A DNA stretch of 64,000 bases from Bacteroidales bacterium UBA6229 (GCA_002440975.1 DJWN01000064.1:1-64000); one strand, 5' to 3'; positions 41,368 to 51,960 are shown, counted from the first letter of the stretch. The notes: generated by a model from the letters alone, not told the origin. A program made the numbers and translations.

Positions 41368-44300
41368 ATGATATTGTTTTTTCAGCCCACTGCCAATCGT
41401 ATTATTGCACTGGAATCCCTTTCAAAACCTGATCAGGACAGCCTGCAAAAACTTAGCTGGCTTTTTGGCGATGCCACACAAATTCACGAAAAAACAATCA
41501 GGGGATATTATATCGGACCCCGCAAGGAAATGATCACTCCCTGGAGTACCAATGCCGTTGAAATCACCCAAAACATGGGCATTCAAGGTATCAGTCGTAT
41601 CGAATCCTTTTACAAAACCGACAAAACCAACACAGAATACGACCCCATGCTCCAGGCACGCTATCACAACCTCGACCAGCTGCTATTTCACATCGAACGT
41701 AAACCAGAATCCGTAAAGTATATTGACGACCTGCAGGCCTACAATATTCAGGAAGGCCTTGCGCTTAGCGATGACGAAATAAAATACCTGGAAGAAATCA
41801 GCCATAAGATCAGCCGCAAACTCACCGACAGTGAGGTCTATGGATTTGCTCAGGTTAACTCTGAACATTGTCGGCATAAAATTTTCAACGGCACTTTTAT
41901 CATTGATGGCAAAACCATGCCCGAAACGCTTTTTGCCCTGATAAAAAAAACGTCTAAAGAACATCCTAACCGATTGGTTTCGGCCTATAAAGATAATGTG
42001 GCCTTTTTTCTGGGACCTCAAATTGAGCAATTTGCACCAGCCACCCAGCATCAGGCTGATTTTTTCGAAATTAAAGATATCCACTCTGTAATTTCATTGA
42101 AGGCCGAAACACATAACTTTCCAACAACTGTTGAGCCTTTCAATGGAGCCTCAACGGGCAGTGGAGGTGAAATCCGCGACCGGCTTGCAGGCGGAAAAGG
42201 TTCTGTTCCGCTTACCGGATCAGCTGTTTATATGACTTCCTATCCCCGCACCGAAGAAAACAGAAGCTGGGAAACAAACTACGAGCCACGTGATTGGCTC
42301 TATCATAATCCGGCTGATATCCTCATCAAAGCCTCAAACGGTGCCTCTGATTTTGGAAACAAGTTTGGCCAGCCACTAATAAATGGTAGCCTGCTCACCT
42401 TTGAACATAAAGAACAGAGCTATTTTGGATACGATAAGGTGATAATGCTGGCTGGTGGAGTTGGATTTGCCAGGGCCGAAGACAGCCAGAAAGAAAAACC
42501 CGAACCCGGCGACCTGATTGTGGTGCTAGGTGGCGACAACTATCGTATTGGCATGGGTGGAGGTGCCGTTTCGAGTGTGGATACCGGCGAGTTCAGCAAT
42601 GCCATTGAGCTAAATGCCGTGCAAAGGGCTAATCCGGAAATGCAAAAACGGGTTGCCAATGTGATTCGGGCAATGACTGAAAAGGACAAAAATCCAGTTC
42701 GTTCCATTCACGATCATGGTGCCGGCGGCCACTTAAACAGCCTTTCGGAACTGGTTGAAGACAGCGGTGGCAAAATAGACATAGGCAAATTACCTGTGGG
42801 CGATCCTACACTTTCCGATAAAGAAATCATCGGAAATGAATCGCAGGAAAGGATGGGCTTGGTTATTCATCCATCCTTTATGGAAATTCTGCAAAAAACA
42901 GCTGAAAGAGAACGTGCACCTATTTATTTGGTAGGCAATGCCACAGCTGATCAACAATTGGTATTTAAACGGGATGAAAAAGTTTGTCCGATTGATCTAC
43001 GGCTGGAATATCTTTTTGGGAAGCCCCCGAAAACGGTATTGGAAGATCGATACAAACCCTACCGATTCGATGCGCTGCAATATGATTTCGATGACATTTA
43101 TGTCTATATCAATGAAGTACTACAGCTCGAAGCCGTTGCTTGTAAAGACTGGCTCACCAACAAGGTTGACCGCTCGGTGACCGGACGTGTGGCCTTGCAA
43201 CAATGTGCCGGAGCAATTCAGTTGCCCTTAAACAATTTGGGCATAACAGCACTGGATTACAGAGGGATAAAAGGTATTGCCTCGGCACTGGGTCATGCAC
43301 CTGTGGCCGGTTTAATTGATTCGCGTGTTGGATCGCGACTATCAGTGGCCGAGGCACTGACCAACATCCTTTGGGCACCCCTCGAAGGAGGCCTCGAAGG
43401 TGTGTCGCTAAGTGCTAACTGGATGTGGCCCGCCAAAAATCCGGGCGAAAACACCCGGCTTTATATGGCCGTAAAGGCTCTGAGCGACTTTTGTGTTGAG
43501 CTGGGTATCAATGTGCCAACCGGAAAAGACAGCCTCTCAATGACGCAAAAATATCCCGATGGCACCAAAGTACTGGCACCCGGAACAGTTATCGTGACAG
43601 CCGCTGCCGAAGTAAAAGACTTGAAAAAAGCTGTAAAACCAGTGCTGAAAAATGATCCGGATACAGCTATCGTTTACATTGATTTGTCCTCCGACGACTT
43701 CGAGCTTGGTGGAAGCAGTTTTGCCCAGCTTTTGAATGGTATTGGCACAAAAGCACCTGATGTTAAAGATGCAGCCTACTTTAAAAAAGTGTTTGATACC
43801 ATACAGGAACTGATTGATCAGGAACTCATTTTGGCTGGTCATGATGTTTCGGCTGGTGGCTTGATAACCACCTTGCTCGAAATGAATTTTGCCAACACGG
43901 ATTTTGGCCTGGAAATCAGCCTCGACAGCTTTCAAAAACTGGATATCATACAATTGCTTTTCAGCGAAAAACCAGCCTTAGTATTACAGCTTAAAAAAGA
44001 TTCTCCGGCCTTTGAAACGCTTTCGAAAGCGCAGATTAACTTCGCCACCATTGGAAAACCAATTGCTGACCGCCTGCTGATTTTGCATCATTACAAAGAC
44101 AGTTATACGCTTGACATCGATGCTTTGCGCGATAGTTGGTTTAAATCGTCCTATTTGCTCGACAAAATGCAATGTGGCGAAAAATTTGCCTTACGGAGAT
44201 TTAAAAATTACAAGAAACAAGATCTGGAGTTTAGCTTTGGAAAAGAATTCACAGGCAAACTCGGCAGCTATGGCCTGGAAGCTTCCAGGCGAAAAGCCAG

Positions 44301-45063
44301 CGGCCTGAAAGCTGCTATCATCCGTGAAAAAGGCGTTAACGGCGACCGCGAAATGGCTTATGCCCTGCATCTTGCAGGCTTTGATGTTAAAGATATCCAC
44401 ATGACTGACCTTATCAGCGGGCGCGAAGACCTTACTGACGTACAAATGATTGCTTTTGTCGGTGGTTTCTCAAACTCAGATGTGCTGGGTTCGGCCAAGG
44501 GTTGGGCAGGAGCATTTTTATACAATACCAAGGCAAAGCGAGCACTCGATAACTTCTACGCCCGACCCGACACTTTGAGTCTGGGCGTTTGCAATGGCTG
44601 CCAGTTAATGATGGAATTAAATCTTGTTTTTCCAGATCATCCCGAAAAAGCATTGATGCTACCTAATGATTCGGGCAAATTTGAATCCGGATTTATCAAC
44701 GTGGATATTCCTGCCAACAACAGTGTAATGCTCAAAAGCTTATCCGGCAAGCGGTTGGGAGTGTGGGTTGCCCACGGAGAAGGCAAATTCAGCTTCCCGT
44801 GCTATAAGGACAATTACAATCTTGTGATGCAATACGGACAGGAAGAATATCCGGGCAATCCAAATGGAAGCGATTTTGCCACAGCAGCAGTCTGTTCAAA
44901 TGATGGCCGTCACCTGGCAATGATGCCACATATCGAAAGATCCTTCCTTCCGTGGCAATGGGCGCATTATCCCGAACATCGCGAACAGGATGAAGTGAGT
45001 CCCTGGATAGAAGCTTTTGTGAATGCCCGTAGATGGATCGAGAATACCAAACAAACCAAATAG
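41368..45063 (+). CDS. purL: Phosphoribosylformylglycinamidine synthase, single chain
   Basis: A 1231-residue purine biosynthesis enzyme converting FGAR, glutamine and ATP to FGAM. All parts are in one chain: N-terminal linker domain, duplicated AIR-synthase-like domains (KAETHNFPTTVEPFNGASTG; SIHDHGAGGH; GGSSFAQLL) and a C-terminal class I glutaminase (GGFSNSDVLGSAKGWAG; nucleophile Cys1075 in LGVCNGCQLMME). This is the large Proteobacterial-type form, not the PurLQS split. The chosen ATG gives the family N-terminus; the frame is open 15 codons earlier. SDR gene follows 3 bases later. Confidence 0.95.
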   Translation: MILFFQPTANRIIALESLSKPDQDSLQKLSWLFGDATQIHEKTIRGYYIGPRKEMITPWSTNAVEITQNMGIQGISRIESFYKTDKTNTEYDPMLQARYHNLDQLLFHIERKPESVKYIDDLQAYNIQEGLALSDDEIKYLEEISHKISRKLTDSEVYGFAQVNSEHCRHKIFNGTFIIDGKTMPETLFALIKKTSKEHPNRLVSAYKDNVAFFLGPQIEQFAPATQHQADFFEIKDIHSVISLKAETHNFPTTVEPFNGASTGSGGEIRDRLAGGKGSVPLTGSAVYMTSYPRTEENRSWETNYEPRDWLYHNPADILIKASNGASDFGNKFGQPLINGSLLTFEHKEQSYFGYDKVIMLAGGVGFARAEDSQKEKPEPGDLIVVLGGDNYRIGMGGGAVSSVDTGEFSNAIELNAVQRANPEMQKRVANVIRAMTEKDKNPVRSIHDHGAGGHLNSLSELVEDSGGKIDIGKLPVGDPTLSDKEIIGNESQERMGLVIHPSFMEILQKTAERERAPIYLVGNATADQQLVFKRDEKVCPIDLRLEYLFGKPPKTVLEDRYKPYRFDALQYDFDDIYVYINEVLQLEAVACKDWLTNKVDRSVTGRVALQQCAGAIQLPLNNLGITALDYRGIKGIASALGHAPVAGLIDSRVGSRLSVAEALTNILWAPLEGGLEGVSLSANWMWPAKNPGENTRLYMAVKALSDFCVELGINVPTGKDSLSMTQKYPDGTKVLAPGTVIVTAAAEVKDLKKAVKPVLKNDPDTAIVYIDLSSDDFELGGSSFAQLLNGIGTKAPDVKDAAYFKKVFDTIQELIDQELILAGHDVSAGGLITTLLEMNFANTDFGLEISLDSFQKLDIIQLLFSEKPALVLQLKKDSPAFETLSKAQINFATIGKPIADRLLILHHYKDSYTLDIDALRDSWFKSSYLLDKMQCGEKFALRRFKNYKKQDLEFSFGKEFTGKLGSYGLEASRRKASGLKAAIIREKGVNGDREMAYALHLAGFDVKDIHMTDLISGREDLTDVQMIAFVGGFSNSDVLGSAKGWAGAFLYNTKAKRALDNFYARPDTLSLGVCNGCQLMMELNLVFPDHPEKALMLPNDSGKFESGFINVDIPANNSVMLKSLSGKRLGVWVAHGEGKFSFPCYKDNYNLVMQYGQEEYPGNPNGSDFATAAVCSNDGRHLAMMPHIERSFLPWQWAHYPEHREQDEVSPWIEAFVNARRWIENTKQTK

Positions 45064-45066
45064 AAC

Positions 45067-45837
45067 ATGCTTACAAAAACTGCGATCATCACAGGTGCTA
45101 CAAGTGGCATAGGACAAGCCGCTGCGCTGAAATTTGCAGCCAATGGCTGGCAATTGATAGTCACTGGCCGACGAGCCGAAAAGCTGAGATCATTGCAACA
45201 TGAAATTCAAGAGAAATTCGATGCCACAGTGATTAGCCTCACACAGGATGTGCGCCATCCTGCAAGTGGTGAGGAACTAAAAAAAATACTTTCGGAAAAA
45301 CAGATCAAGCCAGATTTATTGATCAACAATGCCGGATTAGCAGCAGGTTTAGCTCCTTTGCACAATGGTGAAACATCCGATTGGGAACAAATGATCGATA
45401 CAAATATCAAAGGATTGCTGTATGTGTCGAAAAGTATTGCATCCATGATGGTGGAACAAGGCTTCGGGCATATCATAAATATTGGTTCGATCGCAGGAAA
45501 AGAAGCCTATCCGGGCGGTAATGTTTATTGCGCCACCAAACATGCCGTAAATGGCCTCACCAAAGCCATGCGTATGGATTTACTTCCCTTTGGAATAAGA
45601 GTGAGCCAGGTGGCTCCAGGTGCTGTGGAAACAGAATTTTCGCTGGTTCGTTTCAAAGGTGATCAACAAAAAGCAAAAAATGTGTACAAAGGATTTAAAC
45701 CTTTGACAGCAGAAGATATTGCTGATGCCATCTGGTATGTTGCCAATGTACCCGCACATGTCAACATCAATGATTTGTTGATTATGCCAACGGCCCAGGC
45801 CAGTGCCATGCAATTTAATAAGCAAAACATCACCTAA
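45067..45837 (+). CDS. Short-chain dehydrogenase/reductase (YdfG-like)
   Basis: 256 residues of the classical SDR fold: TGATSGIGQAAA for NAD(P) binding, NNAGLAAG, and the active-site Ser followed by YCATK (Tyr-x3-Lys). The VETEFSLVRFKGDQQKA stretch near the end is typical of the YdfG branch, which acts on serine/3-hydroxy acids with NADP+. Follows purL with a 3-base gap, but a shared pathway is not obvious. Confidence 0.92.
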   Translation: MLTKTAIITGATSGIGQAAALKFAANGWQLIVTGRRAEKLRSLQHEIQEKFDATVISLTQDVRHPASGEELKKILSEKQIKPDLLINNAGLAAGLAPLHNGETSDWEQMIDTNIKGLLYVSKSIASMMVEQGFGHIINIGSIAGKEAYPGGNVYCATKHAVNGLTKAMRMDLLPFGIRVSQVAPGAVETEFSLVRFKGDQQKAKNVYKGFKPLTAEDIADAIWYVANVPAHVNINDLLIMPTAQASAMQFNKQNIT

Positions 45838-45937
45838 TCAGATTCGTATTAATTGCTATTTTTTTCTTAATATTGCTCCCACTATTTTTGTTGGCGTTGG
45901 TTTTAATTGCTATTCAATAGCTTACTAAGTTTACGTT

Positions 45938-47713
45938 ATGGATAAACAGATTACGCGCATCTTTGATTTACTGCCTTATTACGAACAAAAATTCAAACCA
46001 AAAGCTGATGTTTTAGCCGGAAAAGAGCATGGTGATTGGGTGAAATACGACATCACAAAATTTCGCGAAATAGTTGATGATATCAGCTATGCCTTATTGC
46101 AACTTGGAATTAAAAAAGGCGATAAAATTGCTACGATTTCAAACAATTGTCCCGAATGGAATTTCATTGATTTTGCTGTGCTCCAGACCGGAGCCATTCA
46201 TGTGCCTATTTATCCTACCATTAGCGAGGCAGACTACAAATACATACTCAATCATTCAGAAGTAAAATATGTATTTGTTGCCGGCAAAGAACTCTTTCGC
46301 AAAGTTAAACACATATTGCCCGACGTTGATAATGTGCTGGATGTTTATACTTTCAAAACTACCGAAGGGCTGACACACCTGAGCGAGTTAATTACACTCG
46401 GCACTGAAAATCAAGATGCTGAAAAGCTTCAAAACATTAAAAGCAATATATCAGCCGACGACATAGCTACGTTGATATACACATCCGGCACTACCGGAAA
46501 GCCAAAAGGCGTGATGCTTTCGCACGCCAATCTGTTGAGCAATGTAGACGCTGTTTACCATATCTTTCCGGTTGGCGAACACTGCAAAGCTGTAAGTTAT
46601 CTGCCGTTGTGTCATGTTTACGAAAGGATGAATATTTACACCTATATCTATCTGGGTGTGAGTATCTATTATGCCGAAAATATGGGAACAATTGCAGATA
46701 ATATTCGTGAGGTGCAACCCGAAATACTCACCACCGTTCCCCGATTGCTCGAAAAAGTTTATGATAAAATTATTGCCAAAGGCCGCAAACTCAAAGGAAT
46801 TAGAAAACAACTTTTCTTTTGGGCTGTTAATCTGGGCCTCAGCTATCAGGCCGAAAACAAAAACGGGATATTTTATAAATTACAGCTTACTATTGCCAAC
46901 AAGCTGATTTTTTCGAAATGGCGCGAGGCACTAGGCGGAAAAATGCGTGTGATCGTTTCGGGTGGGGCAGCACTGCAGCCGCGATTGAGCAAAGTTTTTA
47001 CTGCGGCGCAAATTCCGGTTCTGGAAGGTTACGGACTCACCGAAACCTCTCCCGTAATAGCTGTAAATACCCTTGAACCAGGAGGATTGAAATTTGGAAC
47101 GGTAGGTAAAATAATCAAAAATGTTGAGGTGAAAATAGCGCAGAATGGCGAGGTTTTAGTCAAAGGCCCCAACGTGATGAAAGGCTATTTTAAAGATAAA
47201 GTAATGACAGCTGAAGCCATTGACAGCGATGGTTGGTTTCATACCGGTGATGTGGGCGAGATTGATGATTCAGGACACCTGCAGATTACCGGCCGGATAA
47301 AAGAAATCTTCAAAACATCAATGGGAAAATACATCAGCCCTGCCCTGATCGAAAACCGGTTCAAAGAATCTGCCTTTATCGACGGCCTCATGGTAATTGG
47401 CGAACACCATAAATTTGCCTCAGCTCTGATTGTACCAAATTTCGAACACCTACGGTCGTGGTGCCATATCAAAGGAATCGATTATACTACTGATAGTGAA
47501 ATGATTACCAACAAAGCTATTATTAATCGTTTCAAAAAAGAAGTGGATCATTACAATGTATATTTTGGTGATTACGAAAAAATTAAGAAATTTGAGCTTA
47601 CTGACCATGAATGGACCGTTCAGTCGGGAGAACTGACTGCAAACCTGAAATTGAAAAGAAATTTTATAGCAAAAAAATATCAGGATAGAATTGACGAAAT
47701 CTACAAATCCTAA
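45938..47713 (+). CDS. Long-chain acyl-CoA synthetase (AMP-forming), first copy
   Basis: 591 residues. Activates fatty acids to acyl-CoA with ATP. AMP-binding motif TLIYTSGTTGKPKGVMLSH, LEGYGLTETSPV, the GWFHTGDVGEI motif and the conserved GRIKEIFKTSMGKYISP are present. Near-paralogue of the next gene, 8 bases downstream. Confidence 0.93.
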   Translation: MDKQITRIFDLLPYYEQKFKPKADVLAGKEHGDWVKYDITKFREIVDDISYALLQLGIKKGDKIATISNNCPEWNFIDFAVLQTGAIHVPIYPTISEADYKYILNHSEVKYVFVAGKELFRKVKHILPDVDNVLDVYTFKTTEGLTHLSELITLGTENQDAEKLQNIKSNISADDIATLIYTSGTTGKPKGVMLSHANLLSNVDAVYHIFPVGEHCKAVSYLPLCHVYERMNIYTYIYLGVSIYYAENMGTIADNIREVQPEILTTVPRLLEKVYDKIIAKGRKLKGIRKQLFFWAVNLGLSYQAENKNGIFYKLQLTIANKLIFSKWREALGGKMRVIVSGGAALQPRLSKVFTAAQIPVLEGYGLTETSPVIAVNTLEPGGLKFGTVGKIIKNVEVKIAQNGEVLVKGPNVMKGYFKDKVMTAEAIDSDGWFHTGDVGEIDDSGHLQITGRIKEIFKTSMGKYISPALIENRFKESAFIDGLMVIGEHHKFASALIVPNFEHLRSWCHIKGIDYTTDSEMITNKAIINRFKKEVDHYNVYFGDYEKIKKFELTDHEWTVQSGELTANLKLKRNFIAKKYQDRIDEIYKS

Positions 47714-47721
47714 TACGCTAA

Positions 47722-49536
47722 ATGTATCAAACTAATAACCGCCAAAGTATGAAAAACGCTCGTATTTTTGATATCCTGAATGCATCCAGAAAAGCTGAAT
47801 CAGCTGATAAAGAAATTTTTGCAGCTCGTAAAAATGGCGAATGGATAAGTGTTACTGCAAGGCAATATGTTGAAACAGTTGATAAACTCAGTTTGGGTTT
47901 TCTGGAATCAGGCATCAAAAAAGGTGACAGGGTAGCCACTATTTTGAAAAACTGCCCGGAATGGAACTTTATTGATATGGCTTTGCTGCAGATAGGAGCC
48001 ATTCAGGTTCCCATCTATCCTAACATCAGCGACAATAATTATCAGTTTATTTTTAACGATGCCAGCGTAACCTATATCATCATTTCAAATGATGCTTTTT
48101 ATCAACGCATCAAAGATGTAGTGGATGAAGTGACCAGCCTCGAAGGCATTTTCAGCATAGAAAAAGTGGATGGCCTGCACCATTGGACCGAGTTGCTTGA
48201 GAGAGGTGAAAAATCTGACAAACAAGCTGAGTTGGACGAGCTTCGCAACAACATTAAGGCCACCGAAATGGCAACGTTAATATATACCTCAGGCACTACA
48301 GGAAACCCAAAAGGGGTGATGCTTTCGCACTGTAATATTATGAGCAATGCCGATGCAACCATCGAAATATTGTCGCAAAATCCTGTGAGTCGTGTACTGA
48401 GTTTCCTTCCTTTGTGCCATGTGCTGGAACGAATCATGAATTACACTTTCCAGCGATTTGGTGCCAGCATTTATTATTGCGATAACCTGGATCAGATAGG
48501 TGAATACATCCGCGATTCAAAACCCGAAATGTTTACGGCAGTGCCCCGCGTTTTGGAAAAAACCTACGAAAAAATTGTGCGCAAAGGAAGAGGCCTTAAA
48601 GGCATCAAAAAGGCAATCTTTTTCTGGGCTATCAGCATAGGCGAAAAATACGAACCCTGGCAAAAAGCCGGTTTATGGTATCGGCTCAAACTCCGGATTG
48701 CCCGTAAATTGGTCTTCAGTAAATGGCATCCTGCTTTTGGAGGCAGATTAAACGCTATTGTTAGCGGGGGTGCCAGTTTGCAGGAACGTATCGCAAGAGT
48801 TTTTTGGGCTGCCGGATTCAAAATCATTGAAGGCTATGGTCTTACCGAAACTTCTCCCGTTGTGGCCGTGAGTAATTTCCTCCCCGGAGGTGTAAAAATT
48901 GGAACTGTTGGCTCTGCATTACCTGGCGTTGAAATAAAAATTGCAGATGATGGAGAAATCCTGACCAAAGGACCCAATGTGATGCTAGGATATTACAAGC
49001 GACAGGATCTTACTGATGAAATCATTGATCAGGATGGCTGGCTGCACACAGGTGATATTGGTCGTTTCGAAGGAAAATTTTTGCGTATTACCGACCGAAA
49101 AAAAGAAATTTTTAAAACATCGGGTGGTAAATATATTGCTCCTCAACAGGTTGAAAACAAACTTAAGGAAAGTGCCTTTATCGAAAATGTGATGGTTGTG
49201 GGTGAAGGCAAAAATTATGCAGCTGCCATCATTATCCCCGATTTTGCACACCTTGAATCTTGGTGTAAGGTAAAAGAACGCCCTTTTGAGGGCAAGGAAA
49301 AAAGCATCAAAGACCCGGTGATAGTCAACCGCATCGAACGCGAAATAAAAGAGATAAACAAAAAACTTGATCACACCGAAAGGGTGAAAAAATTTGTGCT
49401 GCTTGCCGATTCATGGAATGTGGAAACCGCAGAGCTCTCCCCTACCATGAAGCTCAAACGAAAATTTCTGATGCGGAAATATGCTGTTTTGATTGAATCG
49501 CTTTATCTAAACGGCGGTTTTAATGCAAAAGTTTAA
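47722..49536 (+). CDS. Long-chain acyl-CoA synthetase (AMP-forming), second copy
   Basis: 604 residues, same domain order: TLIYTSGTTGNPKGVMLSH, IEGYGLTETSPV, GWLHTGDIG and DRKKEIFKTSGGKYIAP. ATG at 47722 or 47749 possible. The last 17 bases overlap the convergent 3' end of the holA gene. Confidence 0.93.
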   Translation: MYQTNNRQSMKNARIFDILNASRKAESADKEIFAARKNGEWISVTARQYVETVDKLSLGFLESGIKKGDRVATILKNCPEWNFIDMALLQIGAIQVPIYPNISDNNYQFIFNDASVTYIIISNDAFYQRIKDVVDEVTSLEGIFSIEKVDGLHHWTELLERGEKSDKQAELDELRNNIKATEMATLIYTSGTTGNPKGVMLSHCNIMSNADATIEILSQNPVSRVLSFLPLCHVLERIMNYTFQRFGASIYYCDNLDQIGEYIRDSKPEMFTAVPRVLEKTYEKIVRKGRGLKGIKKAIFFWAISIGEKYEPWQKAGLWYRLKLRIARKLVFSKWHPAFGGRLNAIVSGGASLQERIARVFWAAGFKIIEGYGLTETSPVVAVSNFLPGGVKIGTVGSALPGVEIKIADDGEILTKGPNVMLGYYKRQDLTDEIIDQDGWLHTGDIGRFEGKFLRITDRKKEIFKTSGGKYIAPQQVENKLKESAFIENVMVVGEGKNYAAAIIIPDFAHLESWCKVKERPFEGKEKSIKDPVIVNRIEREIKEINKKLDHTERVKKFVLLADSWNVETAELSPTMKLKRKFLMRKYAVLIESLYLNGGFNAKV

Positions 49537-50524
49537 AAAGCATTTCGCGGTATAGCTCATCGGCACCTATATCCTGACTTTTGTAACCTTTTGATTTCAG
49601 GTCGTATTCACGTAATACACCAATACAGCGCACGGCATCAGCAATGCTGAAATTTCGGGCTGCCTGCTGCATATCCTGAACATAAAAAGGATTCATACCC
49701 AGCAAACTGGCCAAATTATTTCTGCTTTTATCGTGCGCATAATGTACTTTCAGGATTTTTGTGAAAAAACCGTACAAATTGATGGCTGTCAGAAGCAAGG
49801 GATAATCTTTGGGGTTGTCCCCAAAAAATCGGACGATCTGGTTGGCACGTAGAATATCTCTGCTGCCAAGGGCTTTTTGCAGCTCGAAAACATTGTAATC
49901 CTTTGAAATACCAATGTTTCGCTCCACATCTTCGTCAGTAATCCTTTTTCCGGCAGGTAGTGCAATAACTAATTTTTCCAGCTCATTCCTTACTTTATGC
50001 AGCTCATTCCCTAAAAAATCTGCAATCATCTGGCAGGCCTTTGGAGTGATGGTGTAATTTTTCTGTGCCAGATATTGTTCGATCCATTTGGGGATGTGGT
50101 TTTCGTAAATCTTTTTCGATTCAAACAACACGCCCCGGGCAGCCACTTTTTTAGCAAGCAGCCTCCGCTTATCCAACTTTTTATACTTAAAATTGATGAT
50201 CAGGATTGTGGTTTCCGGCAATTTTTCAATATAATCTTCCAGCTTGTCAATTTCCTTGATGTCCTGTGCTTCTTTTACAATCAAAACCTGATAGTCGCCC
50301 GTCATTGGATAATTTCTGGCCTGATTTACAATGGTTTCCACATCTACATCACGCCCATACACCACCATTTGATTAAAGGCTTTATCTGCCAAATCGAGCA
50401 CCTGCTCTTCCAGCATATCTGAAATTGTATCGATGAAATAAGGCTCATCGCCCATCAAAAAATAAATGGGATAATAAACTTTGTTCCGAATATCAGCAAT
50501 GATCTGTTCGAATGTAAAAGCCAT
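49520..50524 (-). CDS. holA: DNA polymerase III, delta subunit
   Basis: 334 residues of the clamp-loader delta family. N-terminal FLMGDEPYFIDTISDML and the motif VDVETIVNQARNYPMTGDYQVLIVKEAQDI, and the C-terminal helical part (KDYPLLLTAINLYGFFTKILK) fit. It loads the sliding clamp with the gamma/tau complex. Its 3' end overlaps the acyl-CoA synthetase gene on the other strand by 17 bases; AMP nucleosidase starts from the same direction just upstream. Confidence 0.9.
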   Translation of the reverse strand: MAFTFEQIIADIRNKVYYPIYFLMGDEPYFIDTISDMLEEQVLDLADKAFNQMVVYGRDVDVETIVNQARNYPMTGDYQVLIVKEAQDIKEIDKLEDYIEKLPETTILIINFKYKKLDKRRLLAKKVAARGVLFESKKIYENHIPKWIEQYLAQKNYTITPKACQMIADFLGNELHKVRNELEKLVIALPAGKRITDEDVERNIGISKDYNVFELQKALGSRDILRANQIVRFFGDNPKDYPLLLTAINLYGFFTKILKVHYAHDKSRNNLASLLGMNPFYVQDMQQAARNFSIADAVRCIGVLREYDLKSKGYKSQDIGADELYREMLFKLLH

Positions 50525-50526
50525 AA

Positions 50527-51297
50527 TTAAAAGCGCAGATGTTTTACCGTAATTCCGTTGTTGATAAGCTGTTGCAAGGCATCGATGCCAATTTTAAGAT
50601 GATCGGCCACATACCGATGATTTACTTTTCGATCGCTATCAGATGTTTTTACCCCTTCCGGAATCATGGGCTGATCCGATACAAGCAACAAGGCCCCGGT
50701 GGGTATTTCATTGGCAAAACCAACCACAAAAATGGTGGCTGTTTCCATATCCACTGCCATCGAGCGGGTTTCGATCAGGTATTCCTTAAAATCGTCATCA
50801 TGCTCCCAAACTCTCCTGTTAGTAGTGTAAACCGTTCCTGTCCAATAATCGCGGCCATGATCTCTGATGGTTGTCGAAATAGCCTTTTGCAGACTAAATG
50901 CCGGCAAAGCCGGAACTTCTTCGGGCAAATAATCACCTGATGTTCCCTCTCCACGAATGGCAGCAATGGGTAAAATTAAATCGCCAACCTGATTCTTCTT
51001 TTTGATTCCGCCGCATTTTCCTAAAAATAAAACCGCCTTGGGATGTATTGCACCTAACAAATCCATTATGGTTGCTGCATTGGCACTGCCCATGCTGAAA
51101 TTTATTATCGTGATGTCGCCCGAAGTGGCACAGGGCATGGGATGATCTTCTCCTATAATGGGCACGTTATGCCATTGCGCAAACAATTCGAGGTACTGAT
51201 TAAAATTTGTCAACAAGATGTATTCTCCAAACTGATCGAGTGGCAAACCTGTATAGCGTGGCAGCCAGTTTTCAACAATTTCTTTCTTGGTTTTCAT
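50527..51297 (-). CDS. amn: AMP nucleosidase
   Basis: 256 residues of the nucleoside phosphorylase fold; motifs GKCGGIKKKNQVGDLILP and the C-terminal VSDQPMIPEGVKTSDSDRK match the short Bacteroidota AMP nucleosidases that cleave AMP to adenine and ribose 5-phosphate. Glu in VDMETATIF binds ribose. Two bases upstream of holA in the same direction. Confidence 0.88.
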   Translation of the reverse strand: MKTKKEIVENWLPRYTGLPLDQFGEYILLTNFNQYLELFAQWHNVPIIGEDHPMPCATSGDITIINFSMGSANAATIMDLLGAIHPKAVLFLGKCGGIKKKNQVGDLILPIAAIRGEGTSGDYLPEEVPALPAFSLQKAISTTIRDHGRDYWTGTVYTTNRRVWEHDDDFKEYLIETRSMAVDMETATIFVVGFANEIPTGALLLVSDQPMIPEGVKTSDSDRKVNHRYVADHLKIGIDALQQLINNGITVKHLRF

Positions 51298-51314
51298 AAA
51301 CGCGTTTTAACTTA

Positions 51315-51322
51315 CAAATTTA
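51315..51322 (-). promoter_or_regulatory. -7 box for the amn-holA unit
   Basis: Minus strand TAAATTTG, perfect, 18 bases before the amn start at 51297. Confidence 0.5.
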
Positions 51323-51468
51323 ATGGTTTTATGGAAGTGAAAGATCGTTTATGCTGTGATTTGGGTTTACAGCATAAAAAGACAGTTCCTGCAGGCTCTC
51401 CTCCGGAATGAACAATGATTTTTTACACTAAATATCCCAACCGCCCACCAATAACGCAACTGAATTCA

Positions 51469-51476
51469 TATCTTTG
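51469..51476 (+). promoter_or_regulatory. -7 box for the HsdR-N/histidine kinase unit
   Basis: TATCTTTG, perfect, 31 bases before the ATG at 51508. Confidence 0.55.
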
Positions 51477-51507
51477 TTTGCGAAAAGGATTGTTTGTTTG
51501 TAGTTTT

Positions 51508-51960
51508 ATGGAATGGTTTAAAACGAAAGAAACTGAGAACCAGGCACAGGTTTTTGACCCAATCAGAAGACGGTATGTCGCTCTTACGCCGGAAGAAAAA
51601 GTTCGTCAACAGGTATTACACCTATTGGTTAATAAACTTAATGTTCCGATAGGCTTAATCGCTGTTGAATACACCATAAAGCTCGGAAAACTTACCAAAC
51701 GATGCGATATTGTAGTATTTTCAGAGAACCATACACCATTGATGATTGTGGAATGTAAAGCCGCACATATTGATTTGAGAAACTCAACACTGGATCAGGC
51801 CTCACGCTACAATCAGTCGCTCCAGGTTGATTATCTGATGATAACAAACGCCAAAGACTACTATTTATACCGCATAAATGCTCGAAATGGCAGCCTGACC
51901 CACTGCAAGCATTTGCTCAATTACGAACAGATGAACCAAATTAATCAAAACTTTTTATGA
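51508..51960 (+). CDS. HsdR N-terminal-like (PD-D/ExK) nuclease domain protein
   Basis: 150 residues, all of it matching the type I restriction HsdR N-terminal nuclease domain: PEEKVRQQVLHLLVNKLNVP, then the active-site TKRCDIVVF and LMIVECKA (Asp ... Glu-x-Lys), LDQASRYNQSL. No HsdR motor, HsdM or HsdS is nearby, so this is the stand-alone form, probably a housekeeping protein in Bacteroidota. The start at 51508 was preferred because the longer frame runs into the -7 box. Overlaps the kinase gene by ATGA. Confidence 0.82.
   Translation: MEWFKTKETENQAQVFDPIRRRYVALTPEEKVRQQVLHLLVNKLNVPIGLIAVEYTIKLGKLTKRCDIVVFSENHTPLMIVECKAAHIDLRNSTLDQASRYNQSLQVDYLMITNAKDYYLYRINARNGSLTHCKHLLNYEQMNQINQNFL

Noticed and set aside
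51508..51960. Type I restriction system
   Set aside because: Only a stand-alone HsdR N-terminal-like domain; no helicase motor, HsdM or HsdS genes nearby.
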